Shown in pieces: positions 50,850 to 61,968 of a stretch of DNA of 64,000 nt; within the stretch, counting starts at the first letter, position 1; each line of letters begins with the position of its first letter. The translations under genes were made by a program, and so were the position numbers. The notes under the pieces are model-generated. The model was not told where the DNA came from and ran no database searches. It saw nothing but the letters and a program-made list of their open reading frames with translations. Location of the stretch: positions 248,001-312,000 of the forward strand of contig NZ_QEPO01000002.1 of the NCBI RefSeq assembly GCF_003252725.1, in the 5' to 3' direction. The stretch is from Haemophilus parainfluenzae. Its GTDB lineage: Bacteria > Pseudomonadota > Gammaproteobacteria > Enterobacterales > Pasteurellaceae.

Positions 50850-50914
50850 TAACAAATTCTTATAACTACATCTAAATCGGTGTATAATCTCGTCAGTTTT
50901 TTAAGGACAAAATT

Positions 50915-51538
50915 ATGAGCCAATTTTTCTATATCCACCCTGAAAACCCGCAAGCGCGTTTGATTAATCAAGCGGTAGAAATCTTGCGTCAAGGTGGTGT
51001 CATTGTGTACCCGACAGATTCGGGCTATGCCTTAGGCTGTATGATCGGTGATAAACATGCGATGGATCGTATTGTTGCAATTCGTAAATTGCCAGAAGGG
51101 CATAATTTTACGTTGGTATGTAGCGATTTATCCGAGCTTTCAACCTATGCAACGGTCAGTAATGTGGCTTATCGCTTAATTAAAAACAATACACCGGGGC
51201 GTTATACCTTTATTTTGACGGCAACGAAAGAGCTTCCACGCCGATTAATGACCTCAAAACGCAAGACCATTGGATTGCGTGTGCCGGATAACCAAATCGC
51301 TTTGGATTTATTGAATGCATTAGGTGAGCCGATTCTATCTTGCTCACTGATGTTGCCTGATAATGAACATATGACTTATTCCGATCCAGAAGAGATTCGT
51401 GAATGTTTAGAACGTCAAGTGGATTTAATTATTCATGGTGGCTATTTAGGTCAAGAGCCAACAACGGTGGTAGATTTAACTGAAGAATCGCCAGTCATTT
51501 TACGTGAAGGAAGTGGTAGTACCGATCCTTTCATTTAA
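50915..51538 (+). CDS. yciO: YciO, YrdC/Sua5-domain protein
   Basis: 207 residues forming one YrdC domain: QGGVIVYPTDSGYALGC, the KLPEGHNFTLVCSDLS nucleotide/tRNA-binding loop, PGRYTFIL, and IGLRVPDN. Related to TsaC/Sua5 of threonylcarbamoyl-adenosine synthesis, but YciO is a paralogue of less clear role. TATAAT lies at 50883-50888. First of an apparent yciO-rluB-cysB unit. Confidence 0.92.
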   Translation: MSQFFYIHPENPQARLINQAVEILRQGGVIVYPTDSGYALGCMIGDKHAMDRIVAIRKLPEGHNFTLVCSDLSELSTYATVSNVAYRLIKNNTPGRYTFILTATKELPRRLMTSKRKTIGLRVPDNQIALDLLNALGEPILSCSLMLPDNEHMTYSDPEEIRECLERQVDLIIHGGYLGQEPTTVVDLTEESPVILREGSGSTDPFI

Positions 51539-51577
51539 CTTATTTTAGACGCTTGGGAAAGCGACAAAGGAAAACAG

Positions 51578-52588
51578 ATGAAATCTATTCAAAAACCAGT
51601 CAGACAAGAACGTGAAAAACAACCGGGAAAACAACCGCACTTTGAGCGTAAAGATCGTAAAAGTGTGGTCAATTCTGACATCAAATCAAGCCCTAAAGCT
51701 AAGGTAGCTAAGCCCTCTCGTCAATCTACTGTAGAAGGTGAAAAATTACAGAAAGTGCTTGCGCGAGCAGGACAAGGCTCTCGTCGTGAAATTGAAGCGA
51801 TGATTGCTGAAAATCGTGTTAGTGTTGATGGCAAAATGGCGACCCTTGGCGATCGTATCGATGTACATTCTGGAGTGAAAGTGCGTATTGATGGTCGCAT
51901 TATTAATCTTCAACAAGCACAAAAAGAAGTATGCCGTGTATTAATGTATTACAAACCAGAAGGCGAACTTTGTACCCGCAGCGATCCTGAAGGTCGTGCA
52001 ACTGTATTTGATCGTTTACCACGCTTAAATGGCGCAAGATGGATTGCAGTCGGTCGTTTGGATATTAATACTTCTGGCTTATTACTTTTCACGACAGATG
52101 GTGAATTAGCGAACCGTTTAATGCACCCAAGCCGTGAAGTTGAACGTGAATATTCCGTGCGTGTATTTGGTCAAGTGGACGATGCTATGTTAGCGCGTTT
52201 GCGTAAAGGCGTGCAGTTAGAAGATGGGCCTGCTAATTTCAAAGAAATCAAATTTGCGGGTGGCGTTGGAATTAACCAATGGTACGATGTGACTTTAATG
52301 GAAGGTCGTAACCGTGAAGTACGTCGATTATGGGAATCTCAAGGTATTCAAGTGAGTCGCTTAATTCGTATTCGTTACGGCAATATTAAGCTGATGAAAG
52401 GTTTACCACGTGGTGGTTGGGAAGAAATGGATCTGGAAAACGTCAACTATCTACGTGAGTTAGTGGGCTTACCACCAGAAACCGAAACTAAATTAGACGT
52501 GACGAAACCTCGTCGTCGACCAAAATCAGGTCAAATTCGTAAAGCAGTAAAACGTTATACTGAGTTAAGTAAACGCTATAAAAAATAG
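51578..52588 (+). CDS. rluB: 23S rRNA pseudouridine(2605) synthase
   Basis: 336 residues: basic N-terminal tail (about 45 residues), S4 domain ([32 protein letters not shown]), then the RsuA/RluB catalytic domain with Asp in [17 protein letters not shown] and the [12 protein letters not shown] segment. C-terminal basic extension as in RluB. AAAGGAAAACAG ribosome binding site upstream. Assignment to RluB rather than RluE/RsuA is based on length and S4 domain. Confidence 0.92.
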   Translation: MKSIQKPVRQEREKQPGKQPHFERKDRKSVVNSDIKSSPKAKVAKPSRQSTVEGEKLQKVLARAGQGSRREIEAMIAENRVSVDGKMATLGDRIDVHSGVKVRIDGRIINLQQAQKEVCRVLMYYKPEGELCTRSDPEGRATVFDRLPRLNGARWIAVGRLDINTSGLLLFTTDGELANRLMHPSREVEREYSVRVFGQVDDAMLARLRKGVQLEDGPANFKEIKFAGGVGINQWYDVTLMEGRNREVRRLWESQGIQVSRLIRIRYGNIKLMKGLPRGGWEEMDLENVNYLRELVGLPPETETKLDVTKPRRRPKSGQIRKAVKRYTELSKRYKK

Positions 52589-53572
<984 letters not shown>

Positions 53573-53587
53573 AATAGCAAAAATAAA

Positions 53588-53628
53588 AGGGCGGTCAGAA
53601 TTTTATGCGAATTCTGACCGCTCTTTTT
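53588..53628. terminator. Bidirectional terminator after cysB
   Basis: GGGCGGTCAGAATT pairs with AATTCTGACCGCTC, a longer stem built on variant uptake signals, with T-tract on the plus strand and A-rich left flank. It lies between convergent cysB and the MFS pseudogene. Confidence 0.85.
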
Positions 53629-54692
53629 TACAATAAAAATAAATGTGGTACTAAGTTCATGACGATAACTGTCGCAATGGAAAGCAATAATCGTGATGAG
53701 CCAAAGATAAAACCTCGGTTGGTACCATTATCAAATTTTACTAATAAATTTGCCATTGCCGTTAAGGCATAGACTTCAATCACCGTGAAGATGACTAAGT
53801 AAATATAAGCAGAAACCAAAGAAATATATTTTAACGTAATAAACCAAGGCAGGATAATGCCAACTGCCAGGATTGGAGCAACTCATAAGGTTTGTTTAAT
53901 CGTTAAATTAATTTTTCGAGAGAAATAACTTTGTAGCGATACAGTCAACAAACCATTTACAAAAAGTGCAATGGGGGAGTGTTCTGGCATGCCTAATTTG
54001 TTATCAAACAGGAAAGGGAAGATCACAAAGAATGAGGTTGCAATGGAAAGGGGAATAAACAACATCAAATGCACCAATAAAAATTCTTTGGTGATGATTT
54101 CTTTAATTTGGGCAAAGCGAAATTTCACTAAGGTTTGCAAGGTTTGGATTTGATAAAACGGTTTAACCATTAAGGCAAAGAGAATCGCTTCCATCGCAAA
54201 GCAGACCCAAATCAACCATTCAATGTGATTGTATTTGATAAATGGAATCACCAACAAAGGCGCAAACATAGACGACATAGAAGAGACTTTTAAATATTTT
54301 CCCTGTAATCGAGTTTTCTCTTTGTATTCTTCACCCGCGAGCACCAATAGGCAGGCTTTTGCATTGGTACCAAACAAACAACTACCTAAGCCAAAACAGG
54401 TGGTGGCAATTAAAAGCAGAATGTAATTGTCTGCAGAGAGAAAGAAAATATAGGCGATCACATCTAAAAAGCATCCAAGTAACATCATTTTGGCCAGTCC
54501 AAAACGATCGCCCCAAATACCAGCTAAAATCGCTAATGCTTGGTTGCAGAAGAAAAGCAACGAGAGCGAAAAGGCAATTTCACTGTTACTTAAGCCTTTT
54601 CCTTGTAAATAGATGAAAAATACCGTTTGCATGGAAAAGAATGCAAGGGTAGAAAAGAAACGACGAGTCAGTAAAAGTTTTTGTAAATTCAT
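53628..54692 (-). pseudogene. MFS transporter interrupted by an in-frame stop
   Basis: From ATG 54692 (MNLQKLLLTRRFF) the frame gives about ten transmembrane helices, then TGA at 53885-53883 (codon 270). The same frame continues without a shift (VAPILAVGIILPWFITLKYIS ... VIVMNLVPHLFLL) to 53628, supplying two further hydrophobic helices and a normal C-terminus; the whole would be 354 residues. TGA could come from CGA by one transition. The truncated product would lack the last helices and is probably inactive. Substrate unknown; the family resembles drug/sugar MFS exporters. Confidence 0.82.
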
Positions 54693-54789
54693 TATGTTAT
54701 TTAAAAAAGAAAAGCACGCGTTAATAACGCGCGCCAGTAATTTGTGAAGTACGGTCAAAATTCACGACGATTTTTAACCGCACTTGAGA

Positions 54790-55734
54790 TTAAAAAGAAT
54801 CGTGATATTTCACTAAATCTTCGCGGCTAATGGCAAATACACCTAGACCGCCATTTTTTAGTTCAACCCATTTAAATGGCACATCTGGATATTGTTCAAT
54901 GAGACTTACCATGCTGTTGCCCACTTCACAAACGAGCACGCCATTTGGTGTCAAATAATCTGGCGCTTGTTTTAAAATTTGCTTTGTAATTTCTAAACCA
55001 TCAACACCGGAACCTAAGGCTAATTCAGGTTCATAATGGAATTCTTCCGGCATATCTGCCAAATCTTCTTCATCCACATAAGGTGGGTTGGTCACGATTA
55101 AATCATATTGTTGACCGAATAGATTTTGGAATAAATCTGATTGAATCGGGAAAACACGGTGTTCTAATTGGTGACGCGCAATATTGATTTCTGCCACATT
55201 TAACGCATCCACGGAAAGATCGACCGCATCCACTTCAGCCTCAGGAAAGGCTTCAGCAGTAGCAATCGCGATACAGCCACTGCCGGTACAAAGATCTAAA
55301 ATACGTTTGGGTTCAGATTTTAAAAGCGGAGCAAATTTATCTTGGATTAATGCACTGATTGGTGAGCGAGGAATAATCGTACGCTCATCCACATAGAATT
55401 CTAATCCACAGAACCACGCACTATTCGTTAAATAAGCGACAGGGATACGTTGCTCAATTCGGCTTAAGACTAATTGTACTAAAGTCTCTTTTTCAGAGTG
55501 AGTAAGTTTGCTGCTGAATAAATCTTGCGGTAAATCGAGCGGTAATTGAAGCCCCGCTAGGACTAATTGAAGACTTTCATCCCACGCATTGTCATGGCCT
55601 TGTCCGTAATAAATATCAGAACGGTTAAATGTGCTGTATGTCCAGCGTAAAAAATCTTGAATGGTTGTTAATTCACTTGCCACATTATCTTCTAAAATTG
55701 TTGCAACAAGTTCTTGATTGTGTAAGGTTTCCAT
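54790..55734 (-). CDS. prmB: Ribosomal protein L3 N5-glutamine methyltransferase
   Basis: Methylates a Gln of L3 (Gln150 in E. coli). 314 residues from ATG 55734, which follows GAGG by 7 bases; four upstream codons are also open. SAM motif [14 protein letters not shown] and the catalytic NPPY ([13 protein letters not shown]). The N-terminal helical domain with [17 protein letters not shown] is typical of PrmB rather than PrmC. Divergent from smrB, as in E. coli. Confidence 0.94.
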   Translation of the reverse strand: METLHNQELVATILEDNVASELTTIQDFLRWTYSTFNRSDIYYGQGHDNAWDESLQLVLAGLQLPLDLPQDLFSSKLTHSEKETLVQLVLSRIEQRIPVAYLTNSAWFCGLEFYVDERTIIPRSPISALIQDKFAPLLKSEPKRILDLCTGSGCIAIATAEAFPEAEVDAVDLSVDALNVAEINIARHQLEHRVFPIQSDLFQNLFGQQYDLIVTNPPYVDEEDLADMPEEFHYEPELALGSGVDGLEITKQILKQAPDYLTPNGVLVCEVGNSMVSLIEQYPDVPFKWVELKNGGLGVFAISREDLVKYHDSF

Positions 55735-55818
55735 TTTATGCCTCAATAAAAATTTTGGCTAGTTATACCATAGAATAGATGTGCTATCATTAAGCAAAAT
55801 AACAAATTGAGAAAAATA

Positions 55819-56328
55819 ATGACAGAACAAGATGATTTCGATCTTTTTCGGGCGGAAACAAAAGGGATCAAGCCCATAAAGCAAGATACCTTTGTGGCGC
55901 CGCGTCAAAAGAGCGGTCAAAAAAAATCCCATTTACGTGATATTCGAGAAAAAGAAGATACGCTTTTCTATTTTTCCGATGAATATGAACCATTGCTAAA
56001 TGAACATGATGGTGTCATCAAATATTTACGCGAAGGGGAAGATAGCCATTTATTGAAGCAACTTCGTCGTGGTGATTTTTCACCCGAATTATTTTTGGAT
56101 TTACATGGTTTAACCCGAGAACAAGCCAAAATGGAATTGGCAGCACTGCTGTTAGCTTGTGAAGATGAGCATGTTTATTGTGCAAGCATCATGACGGGCT
56201 ATGGAACCTTTACGTTGAAAAAACAAATTCCACGTTGGTTAGTTCAGCACCCTAAAGTCCGAGCGTTACACCAAGCTCCCAAAGAATGGGGCGGAGAAGC
56301 GGCGATACTTATTTTAGTGGATGTATAA
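55819..56328 (+). CDS. smrB: Ribosome rescue factor SmrB (Smr-domain endonuclease)
   Basis: SmrB cleaves mRNA at collided ribosomes. 169 residues from ATG 55819: an N-terminal tail (QDDFDLFRAETKGIKPIKQDTF), the helical YFSDEYEPLL segment and a Smr domain with FLDLHGLTREQAK, the DLH active-site motif. The second Smr loop, HGHGK in E. coli as I recall it, reads TGYGT here. The rest (QIPRWLVQHPKVRALHQAPKEWGGEAA) matches closely. Confidence 0.88.
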   Translation: MTEQDDFDLFRAETKGIKPIKQDTFVAPRQKSGQKKSHLRDIREKEDTLFYFSDEYEPLLNEHDGVIKYLREGEDSHLLKQLRRGDFSPELFLDLHGLTREQAKMELAALLLACEDEHVYCASIMTGYGTFTLKKQIPRWLVQHPKVRALHQAPKEWGGEAAILILVDV

Positions 56329-56330
56329 AG

Positions 56331-56363
56331 AAAAAGTGCGGTCGAAATTGACCGCACTTTTTT
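56331..56363. terminator. USS-dyad terminator between smrB and argS
   Basis: AAAAAGTGCGGTC and GACCGCACTTTTTT-type arms, separated by a short loop, between convergent genes. Confidence 0.85.
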
Positions 56364-58095
56364 ACATTTTTTCGATTGTCTTAATGCCTAATAACTCTAA
56401 ACCTTGTTTTAAAGTTTTCTCTGTAAGAGAAGCAAGTTTTAAACGACTTAATTTTACGTTTTCATCTTCTGCATTTAAGATTGGGCAGTGTTCATAGAAT
56501 GAGGAGAACACACCTGCTAATTCATATAAATAAGCACAGAGGACATGCGGTGTGCCTTCTTTGCCCACCGTTTGAACCGCTTCTTCAAATTGAAGCAATT
56601 TGATCGCTAATGCACGTTCTTTTTCATCAGAAAGCTGAATTTTAGCTTCGGCAAGTGCGGTTGGATTTACATCTGCTTTATTGAAGATAGAACGAATACG
56701 CGTGTAAGCATATTGCATATAAGGCGCAGTATTACCTTCAAAGCTAAGCATATTGTCCCAATCGAATACATAGTCAGTCGTGCGGTTTTTAGAAAGATCC
56801 GCATATTTCACCGAGCCAATACCTACCGCTTCAATAACCGCTGTTTTTTCATCGTCAGATAAATTGGTATTTTTCTCGTTGATTAATACAGTTGCACGCT
56901 CAATCGCTTCATCTAATAAATCTGCTAATTTTACGGTGCCGCCAGTACGAGTTTTAAATGGTTTACCATCTTTCCCTAACATCATACCGAAGTTTTTATG
57001 TTCAAGTGAGAAGCTATCTGGTACATAACCGGCTTTACGCGTAATTAACCAAGCTTGTTGCATGTGTTGGCTTTGACGAGTATCAGAGAACACTAATGCT
57101 CGATCTGCTTTTAAGGTTTCATAACGATATTTAGCAGCAGCAATGTCAGTAGTAGTATAAAGGAAACCGCCATCTTTCTTCTGAACGATAACGCCCATTG
57201 ATTCGCCTTCTTTATTCTTGAATTCATCAAGATAAACCACTAATGCCCCTTCATCTTCAACCGCTAAACCTTGTTTTTTCAGATCTTCAACGATAGCAGG
57301 TAACATCGGGTTATAAAGGCTTTCCCCCATCACATCTTTTTCGGTTAATGTAACATTTAAGCGATCATAGTTGCGTTGGTTTTGTTGCATAGTGATATCA
57401 ACTAATTTTTTCCACATCGTGCGGCAATATTCATCTCCACCTTGTAATTTCACCACATAGTTACGCGCTTTTTCAGCAAACGCTTCATCTTCATCATAGT
57501 GTTTTTTCGCTTCGCGGTAGAATGCTTCAAGATCTTGAAGTTCCATTTCGCTTGCATGTTCATTTTCCATTTTTTCAAGATAAGCAATGAGCATACCAAA
57601 TTGCGTTCCCCAGTCACCCACGTGGTTCGCACGAATAACGTTGTGACCTAAAAATTCAAGGGTACGAACAACGGCATCACCGATAATGGTAGAACGTAAG
57701 TGACCTACGTGCATTTCTTTCGCAACGTTTGGTGAAGAATAATCAATCACGATAGTTTGTTTTTCATTTGCACTTACACCAAGATTTTGATCTTTTAATG
57801 CAGCAGAAACATTATTCGCCAACCAAGTAGGATTTAAGAAAATGTTGATAAAACCCGGACCTGCAATTTCAGTTTTTTCCGCAATATCAGAAAGATCAGC
57901 ACGATCTAAAACTTTTTGTGCAAATTCACGTGGATTTAATCCTAGTTTTTTAGCTGCAGCCATGATGCCGTTTGCTTGGTAGTCACCAAATTGTGGTTTA
58001 CCAGATTGACGAATAAGCGCATCACATTGTTCATCTGCACCAGCTGCAATCATCGCTTGTTTAATTTTATCGGATAAAATAGATTGAATATTCAC
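56362..58095 (-). CDS. argS: Arginyl-tRNA synthetase
   Basis: 577 residues, as in E. coli. N-terminal Add-1 domain, the [21 protein letters not shown] segment (HIGH-type HVGH), the degenerate KMSKS region [18 protein letters not shown], and a DALR-type anticodon-binding C-terminus. Class Ia enzyme; needs tRNA for activation. Divergent from yecM, an arrangement also seen in E. coli. Confidence 0.98.
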   Translation of the reverse strand: MNIQSILSDKIKQAMIAAGADEQCDALIRQSGKPQFGDYQANGIMAAAKKLGLNPREFAQKVLDRADLSDIAEKTEIAGPGFINIFLNPTWLANNVSAALKDQNLGVSANEKQTIVIDYSSPNVAKEMHVGHLRSTIIGDAVVRTLEFLGHNVIRANHVGDWGTQFGMLIAYLEKMENEHASEMELQDLEAFYREAKKHYDEDEAFAEKARNYVVKLQGGDEYCRTMWKKLVDITMQQNQRNYDRLNVTLTEKDVMGESLYNPMLPAIVEDLKKQGLAVEDEGALVVYLDEFKNKEGESMGVIVQKKDGGFLYTTTDIAAAKYRYETLKADRALVFSDTRQSQHMQQAWLITRKAGYVPDSFSLEHKNFGMMLGKDGKPFKTRTGGTVKLADLLDEAIERATVLINEKNTNLSDDEKTAVIEAVGIGSVKYADLSKNRTTDYVFDWDNMLSFEGNTAPYMQYAYTRIRSIFNKADVNPTALAEAKIQLSDEKERALAIKLLQFEEAVQTVGKEGTPHVLCAYLYELAGVFSSFYEHCPILNAEDENVKLSRLKLASLTEKTLKQGLELLGIKTIEKM

Positions 58096-58183
58096 GGTTT
58101 TTCCTAATCTTGAAATTGAATAATGAAAATAATCGGCTATGATACCGTTGTTTATAGATTTCTCAAAGTAAGAGCAGGAGAAA

Positions 58184-58753
58184 ATGTCAAATTTAATGGA
58201 AAAATCGACCGCACTTTATCAAGAATTGCCTTTATTTCAGGAAAAAATTCAGCAATTAGCCACCGTTATGAAAGTGAATTTGAATGATTTCCAAATTGAT
58301 CATTTAGCTTTAAGAGCAAATAGTGAAGAAAAAGCAAAAAATTGGCTGACAGAGTTATTAAAGTGCGGTAGAATTTTAAGCGATAATATCGTCAATGGGC
58401 GTCCTATCTATTTGATTGAATTAGATGAGCCAGTTGATTTCATTGGTCAGCCTGTCGATGTTATTGAATTACCGTTTCCTAAAAATAAACAATATCCCCA
58501 AGAAACTTGGGAACATATTGAAATTGTAATGCCGTTTTTATCTCATGAATCTGTTGAGGATTGGGTTAATCGGATTTGCAATAGATTTTTATGGAAGGAA
58601 CTAACTCAATTAACCATGAAGGTGAGCGAACCTAAGGTGGAAGGGGAGCAATTGCCCAATCCATCAATTGCAGTGAGTTTTGTTGATAAAACAGAAAATC
58701 ATGTTTGCATAAAGGTTCATCCTTATACAATAAAGAAAATACTCGAGGTTTAG
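58184..58753 (+). CDS. yecM: YecM family protein (VOC-like fold)
   Basis: 189 residues matching the YecM family ([24 protein letters not shown], then [12 protein letters not shown] and [12 protein letters not shown]). The fold is related to the vicinal-oxygen-chelate metalloenzymes; His residues suit metal binding but activity is unknown. It carries two USS. A lipoprotein gene starts 4 bases after it. Confidence 0.88.
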   Translation: MSNLMEKSTALYQELPLFQEKIQQLATVMKVNLNDFQIDHLALRANSEEKAKNWLTELLKCGRILSDNIVNGRPIYLIELDEPVDFIGQPVDVIELPFPKNKQYPQETWEHIEIVMPFLSHESVEDWVNRICNRFLWKELTQLTMKVSEPKVEGEQLPNPSIAVSFVDKTENHVCIKVHPYTIKKILEV

Positions 58754-58757
58754 TGTA

Positions 58758-59057
58758 ATGAAAAAAATTACCTTAGCATTAACTGTCTTATTAAGTTTAG
58801 GTTTATCAGCTTGTTCATCTCAATCACAAAAAGATGAAAGCGCTTATAAAGGTCAAGTTATCTTCACCGAATTACAAGGTGATGATGTAAAATTAACCGT
58901 TCGTAAAAACGACTGCTCATACAAACAAGAAGGTGAAACCGAAGTTATCGTTCACAAATACGATTCAACTTTAGTAACTGGTGCTTGTGTGAAAGTATCT
59001 GACAACGGTCAAGGCGTGAAAAACGTTTCTACTTGGTCTCCAAGAAACCCAATCTAA
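58758..59057 (+). CDS. Small lipoprotein of unknown function
   Basis: 99 residues with a lipoprotein signal peptide (LSLGLSAC, lipobox Cys at residue 19). The mature part has two further cysteines (NDCSYK and TGACVK) that may form a disulfide. No recognised domain. RBS is weak (GTTTAGTGTAATG); translation is probably coupled to yecM 4 bases upstream. Followed 23 bases later by the Pcp-like lipoprotein gene. Confidence 0.8.
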   Translation: MKKITLALTVLLSLGLSACSSQSQKDESAYKGQVIFTELQGDDVKLTVRKNDCSYKQEGETEVIVHKYDSTLVTGACVKVSDNGQGVKNVSTWSPRNPI

Positions 59058-59080
59058 TTCATTTTTAGAAGGTTAGTTTT

Positions 59081-59545
59081 ATGAAAAAAGTAACAGTAGC
59101 ATTAGCACTTATGATGTCTGTTGGTTTAACGGGTTGTGCAAACACCGATGTTTTTAGTGGTGATGTATACTCTGCAGATCAAGCAAAAGAAGCGCGTTCA
59201 ATTAGTTATGGTACAATCGTATCTGTTCGCCCTGTTAAAATCCAAGCTGATAACAATGGTGTAATTGGTTCAGTTGGTGGTGGTGCTTTAGGTGGTATCG
59301 CTGGTAGTGCAATAGGTGGCGGTACAGGACAAGCCATTGCAGGTGTTATTGGTGCAATTGGTGGTGCCATTGCAGGTAGCAAAATTGAAGAGAAAATGAG
59401 CCAAGTTAATGGTGCAGAGCTTGTTATCAGAAAAGATAATAGAGAAGAGATCGTCGTGGTTCAAAAAGCGGATCCTAGCTTCAAAGCGGGTCGCCGTGTA
59501 AGAATCGTTGGTGGTTCATCATTAAATGTTTCTGTTATCAACTAA
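59081..59545 (+). CDS. Outer-membrane lipoprotein of the SlyB/Pcp family
   Basis: 154 residues: signal peptide with lipobox LTGC (Cys19), a glycine-zipper membrane segment (long GxxxG-type run around residues 63-107), and a C-terminal part (LVIRKDNREEIVVVQ, GRRVRIVGG) typical of SlyB/Pcp, the 15-kDa Haemophilus lipoprotein group. These proteins sit in the outer membrane and help its integrity. AGAAGG ribosome binding site. A strong terminator follows. Confidence 0.92.
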   Translation: MKKVTVALALMMSVGLTGCANTDVFSGDVYSADQAKEARSISYGTIVSVRPVKIQADNNGVIGSVGGGALGGIAGSAIGGGTGQAIAGVIGAIGGAIAGSKIEEKMSQVNGAELVIRKDNREEIVVVQKADPSFKAGRRVRIVGGSSLNVSVIN

Positions 59546-59561
59546 CTTAAACAAGAAATAG

Positions 59562-59595
59562 AAAAAAGCGAGCCATAATTAGGTTCGCTTTTTTT
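59562..59595 (+). terminator. Terminator after the SlyB/Pcp gene
   Basis: AAAAAAGCGA pairs with TCGCTTTTTT, with GCC/GGT extension, and a seven-T tail. Confidence 0.9.
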
Positions 59596-59694
59596 ATGTT
59601 TTAAATCAAAAGAAAGTGCGGTTGTTTTTTGCTTGAAAGTCAAAAATATGATAAAACTATCAACCGTTATTTCACATCAACAATAGGAAGTAAA

Positions 59695-60522
59695 ATGTCA
59701 AATTTACAACAAGTTATTGAAGCTGCATTTGAAAAACGTGCGGAAATTACCCCTAAAACAGTTGATGCACAAACTCGTGCAGCAATCGAAGAAGTGATCG
59801 AAGGATTAGATAGCGGTAAATACCGTGTTGCAGAAAAAATTGATGGTGAATGGGTTACTCACCAATGGTTGAAAAAAGCAGTATTATTATCTTTCCGTAT
59901 CAACGATAACCAAATCATTGATGGCGCAGAAACCAAATACTATGACAAAGTGGCATTGAAATTTGCTGACTATACGGAAGAGCGTTTTGCTCAAGAAGGC
60001 TTCCGTGTCGTACCTTCTGCAACGGTACGTAAAGGTGCATACATTTCTAAAAACTGTGTATTGATGCCATCTTATGTAAATATCGGTGCATATGTTGGTG
60101 AAGGTACTATGGTTGATACATGGGCAACGGTTGGTTCATGTGCGCAAATTGGTAAAAATGTACACTTATCTGGCGGTGTAGGTATCGGTGGTGTATTAGA
60201 GCCATTACAAGCAAACCCAACCATTATCGGCGATAACTGTTTTATCGGTGCACGTTCTGAAGTCGTTGAAGGCGTGATTGTGGAAGATGGTTGTGTGATT
60301 TCTATGGGCGTATTTATCGGTCAATCAACTAAAATCTATGATCGTGAAACTGGTGAAGTGTTCTATGGTCGTGTTCCTGCTGGTTCTGTAGTGGTTTCTG
60401 GTAGCCTTCCATCAAAATGTGGCAAATACAGCTTATACTGCGCAGTGATCGTGAAAAAAGTTGATGCAAAAACTTTAGGTAAAGTAGGTATCAACGAATT
60501 ATTACGCTCTATTGAAGAGTAA
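59695..60522 (+). CDS. dapD: Tetrahydrodipicolinate N-succinyltransferase
   Basis: Step in lysine and diaminopimelate synthesis. 275 residues (274 in E. coli). N-terminal helical part ([20 protein letters not shown]), then a left-handed beta-helix of hexapeptide repeats ([35 protein letters not shown]). ATG 59695 follows AGGAAG; the frame is open 22 codons further but not conserved. Confidence 0.97.
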   Translation: MSNLQQVIEAAFEKRAEITPKTVDAQTRAAIEEVIEGLDSGKYRVAEKIDGEWVTHQWLKKAVLLSFRINDNQIIDGAETKYYDKVALKFADYTEERFAQEGFRVVPSATVRKGAYISKNCVLMPSYVNIGAYVGEGTMVDTWATVGSCAQIGKNVHLSGGVGIGGVLEPLQANPTIIGDNCFIGARSEVVEGVIVEDGCVISMGVFIGQSTKIYDRETGEVFYGRVPAGSVVVSGSLPSKCGKYSLYCAVIVKKVDAKTLGKVGINELLRSIEE

Positions 60523-60541
60523 TTAAGATCTTATAGAAAAC

Positions 60542-60575
60542 AAACCGCACTTTGAAATAACTTAGTGCGGTTTTA
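60542..60575 (+). terminator. USS-based terminator after dapD
   Basis: AAACCGCACT pairs with AGTGCGGTTT; right arm is a degenerate uptake signal followed by TATTTAT. Confidence 0.75.
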
Positions 60576-60591
60576 TTTATTATAGATAATA

Positions 60592-60954
60592 ATGATTAAA
60601 AAGTTTATTTTCGTTGTTTTTATATTTTTTTCTATTTGGGGAATGAAAAGCCAATTAGAAAAAAGATGGGATGCTCTTAAGCACCAAAATCATATTTTAT
60701 CGGTATTTAATAAAGAAGCTGCTCAATCCATAGATTCTATAGACAATAACACTAAAATTTCTTCCTATATCATAATTAATTTTAAAGAAAATACGAAAAT
60801 ATCTCTAATTAAGGATACCTTGGCAAAGACTGGATTTATTTTTCAAAATGATAGATATTGTAAGGGAGCAGAAGAAATAGCTCTCTTTATAACTACTAAA
60901 ATAAACCTCGTTTATCGTTATCCATCTAGAGATTGTGAAAACTATAAAAAATGA
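60592..60954 (+). CDS. Small hypothetical protein with N-terminal membrane segment
   Basis: 120 residues, no recognised family. An N-terminal hydrophobic helix (residues 4-17, FIFVVFIFFSIWG) could be a signal anchor; two cysteines lie near the C-terminus (YCKGAEE, DCENYKK). AT-richer and with more rare codons than its neighbours, and no clear ribosome binding site, so expression is doubtful. Flanked by USS hairpins on both sides; the stop lies inside the second. Confidence 0.55.
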   Translation: MIKKFIFVVFIFFSIWGMKSQLEKRWDALKHQNHILSVFNKEAAQSIDSIDNNTKISSYIIINFKENTKISLIKDTLAKTGFIFQNDRYCKGAEEIALFITTKINLVYRYPSRDCENYKK

Positions 60955-60985
60955 CCGCAATTGATAGATAAAGTGCGGTCATTTT
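60947..60985. terminator. Hairpin overlapping the stop of the small hypothetical gene, facing tehB
   Basis: AAAATGACCGC pairs with GCGGTCATTTT (with one AA to GT mismatch region); the right arm is an uptake signal. Between convergent genes. Confidence 0.7.
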
Positions 60986-61003
60986 ATTTTCTAAATTAGC
61001 GAA

Positions 61004-61864
61004 TTATTTTTTTCTTGCTAACATCGTCGCAAATTTTAATTTAATGCGATTGCCGTTTTCGTCGGTTTTATGTAATTCACCCATATTTTCGTTATATTCT
61101 AAGAATTCCCAATCTTTGTAATATTCTTTTAATTCACCTTCAGAGAATGTAAATGAGAACGGAAGTGGACAAGGCACTTCAGGCGTGGACATGGCTGCAA
61201 CAATTAAGTTATAACCACCTGGGTTGGTGTGTTCTTGCATATTCTTAATAATGGCTGGAATTCGCTCACGGTTTAAGAACATAAATACCACGGTTGATAA
61301 AATGAAGTCGTAGTTTTCTTGAATATTGGCGGTGTTAATATCATAAACAGCAGTCTTAATATTCAAGTTTTCTTTATCTTTGGTTTCATTTAAGAAGGCG
61401 ATGCTGTTTTCGTTGTGGTCCCAAGAGGTTACATCATAGCCTTTTAAACTTAAATAAAGCGAATTACGACCTTGTCCGCAGCCTAAATCTAGCACTTTAC
61501 AAGGTTTGATAATTTTAGCTGCATCAACCACATCACCATGCGTTGCAGTCATATTATATTTTTTGCTGAAGTAATCTTCTTTTGTGCAATAGAAACCAAG
61601 CGTACATTCTAAATCATCAGAAAGGGCTTCAACTCGGTGCCAGGCTTGTGGTTCAACAAATGGAATATCACTTTCTGGGGTGAAAATATGTTCAGCAATG
61701 ACATCGCCATTTTCAGTTAGCTCATAAAACTTAAGTTTACCTTTTAATACCGTAAGCTTGCCCCAAGTTCCCACTTTTGTATTGTGTTTTTCTTGGAACA
61801 TTTTAGGTAATTTATCTTTTGTCCAAACCGGCATTTGTTTATAGCAGATAAGTTTGTTTGTCAT
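61004..61864 (-). CDS. tehB: Tellurite resistance methyltransferase TehB
   Basis: 286 residues: an N-terminal cupin-like DUF1971 domain (about residues 1-90, [23 protein letters not shown] pattern) fused to a SAM-dependent methyltransferase ([26 protein letters not shown]). Long TehB of this architecture is the Haemophilus type, involved in tellurite and oxidative-stress tolerance. AAGGAAT ribosome binding site. Single gene. Confidence 0.93.
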   Translation of the reverse strand: MTNKLICYKQMPVWTKDKLPKMFQEKHNTKVGTWGKLTVLKGKLKFYELTENGDVIAEHIFTPESDIPFVEPQAWHRVEALSDDLECTLGFYCTKEDYFSKKYNMTATHGDVVDAAKIIKPCKVLDLGCGQGRNSLYLSLKGYDVTSWDHNENSIAFLNETKDKENLNIKTAVYDINTANIQENYDFILSTVVFMFLNRERIPAIIKNMQEHTNPGGYNLIVAAMSTPEVPCPLPFSFTFSEGELKEYYKDWEFLEYNENMGELHKTDENGNRIKLKFATMLARKK

Positions 61865-61934
61865 AATGAATTCCTTTTAATTTGCATGATAAATAGCTGA
61901 TTGATATGGTAGGGTATCTGATTCTATTTGGCAA

Positions 61935-61958
61935 TAAAAAAGGCGACCGAAGTCGCCT
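61935..61958 (-). terminator. Terminator after metG
   Basis: On the minus strand GGCGAC-TTCG-GTCGCC, a stem capped by a stable UUCG tetraloop, followed by TTTTTT, just past the metG stop. Confidence 0.92.
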
Positions 61959-61968
61959 AAATATTAAA

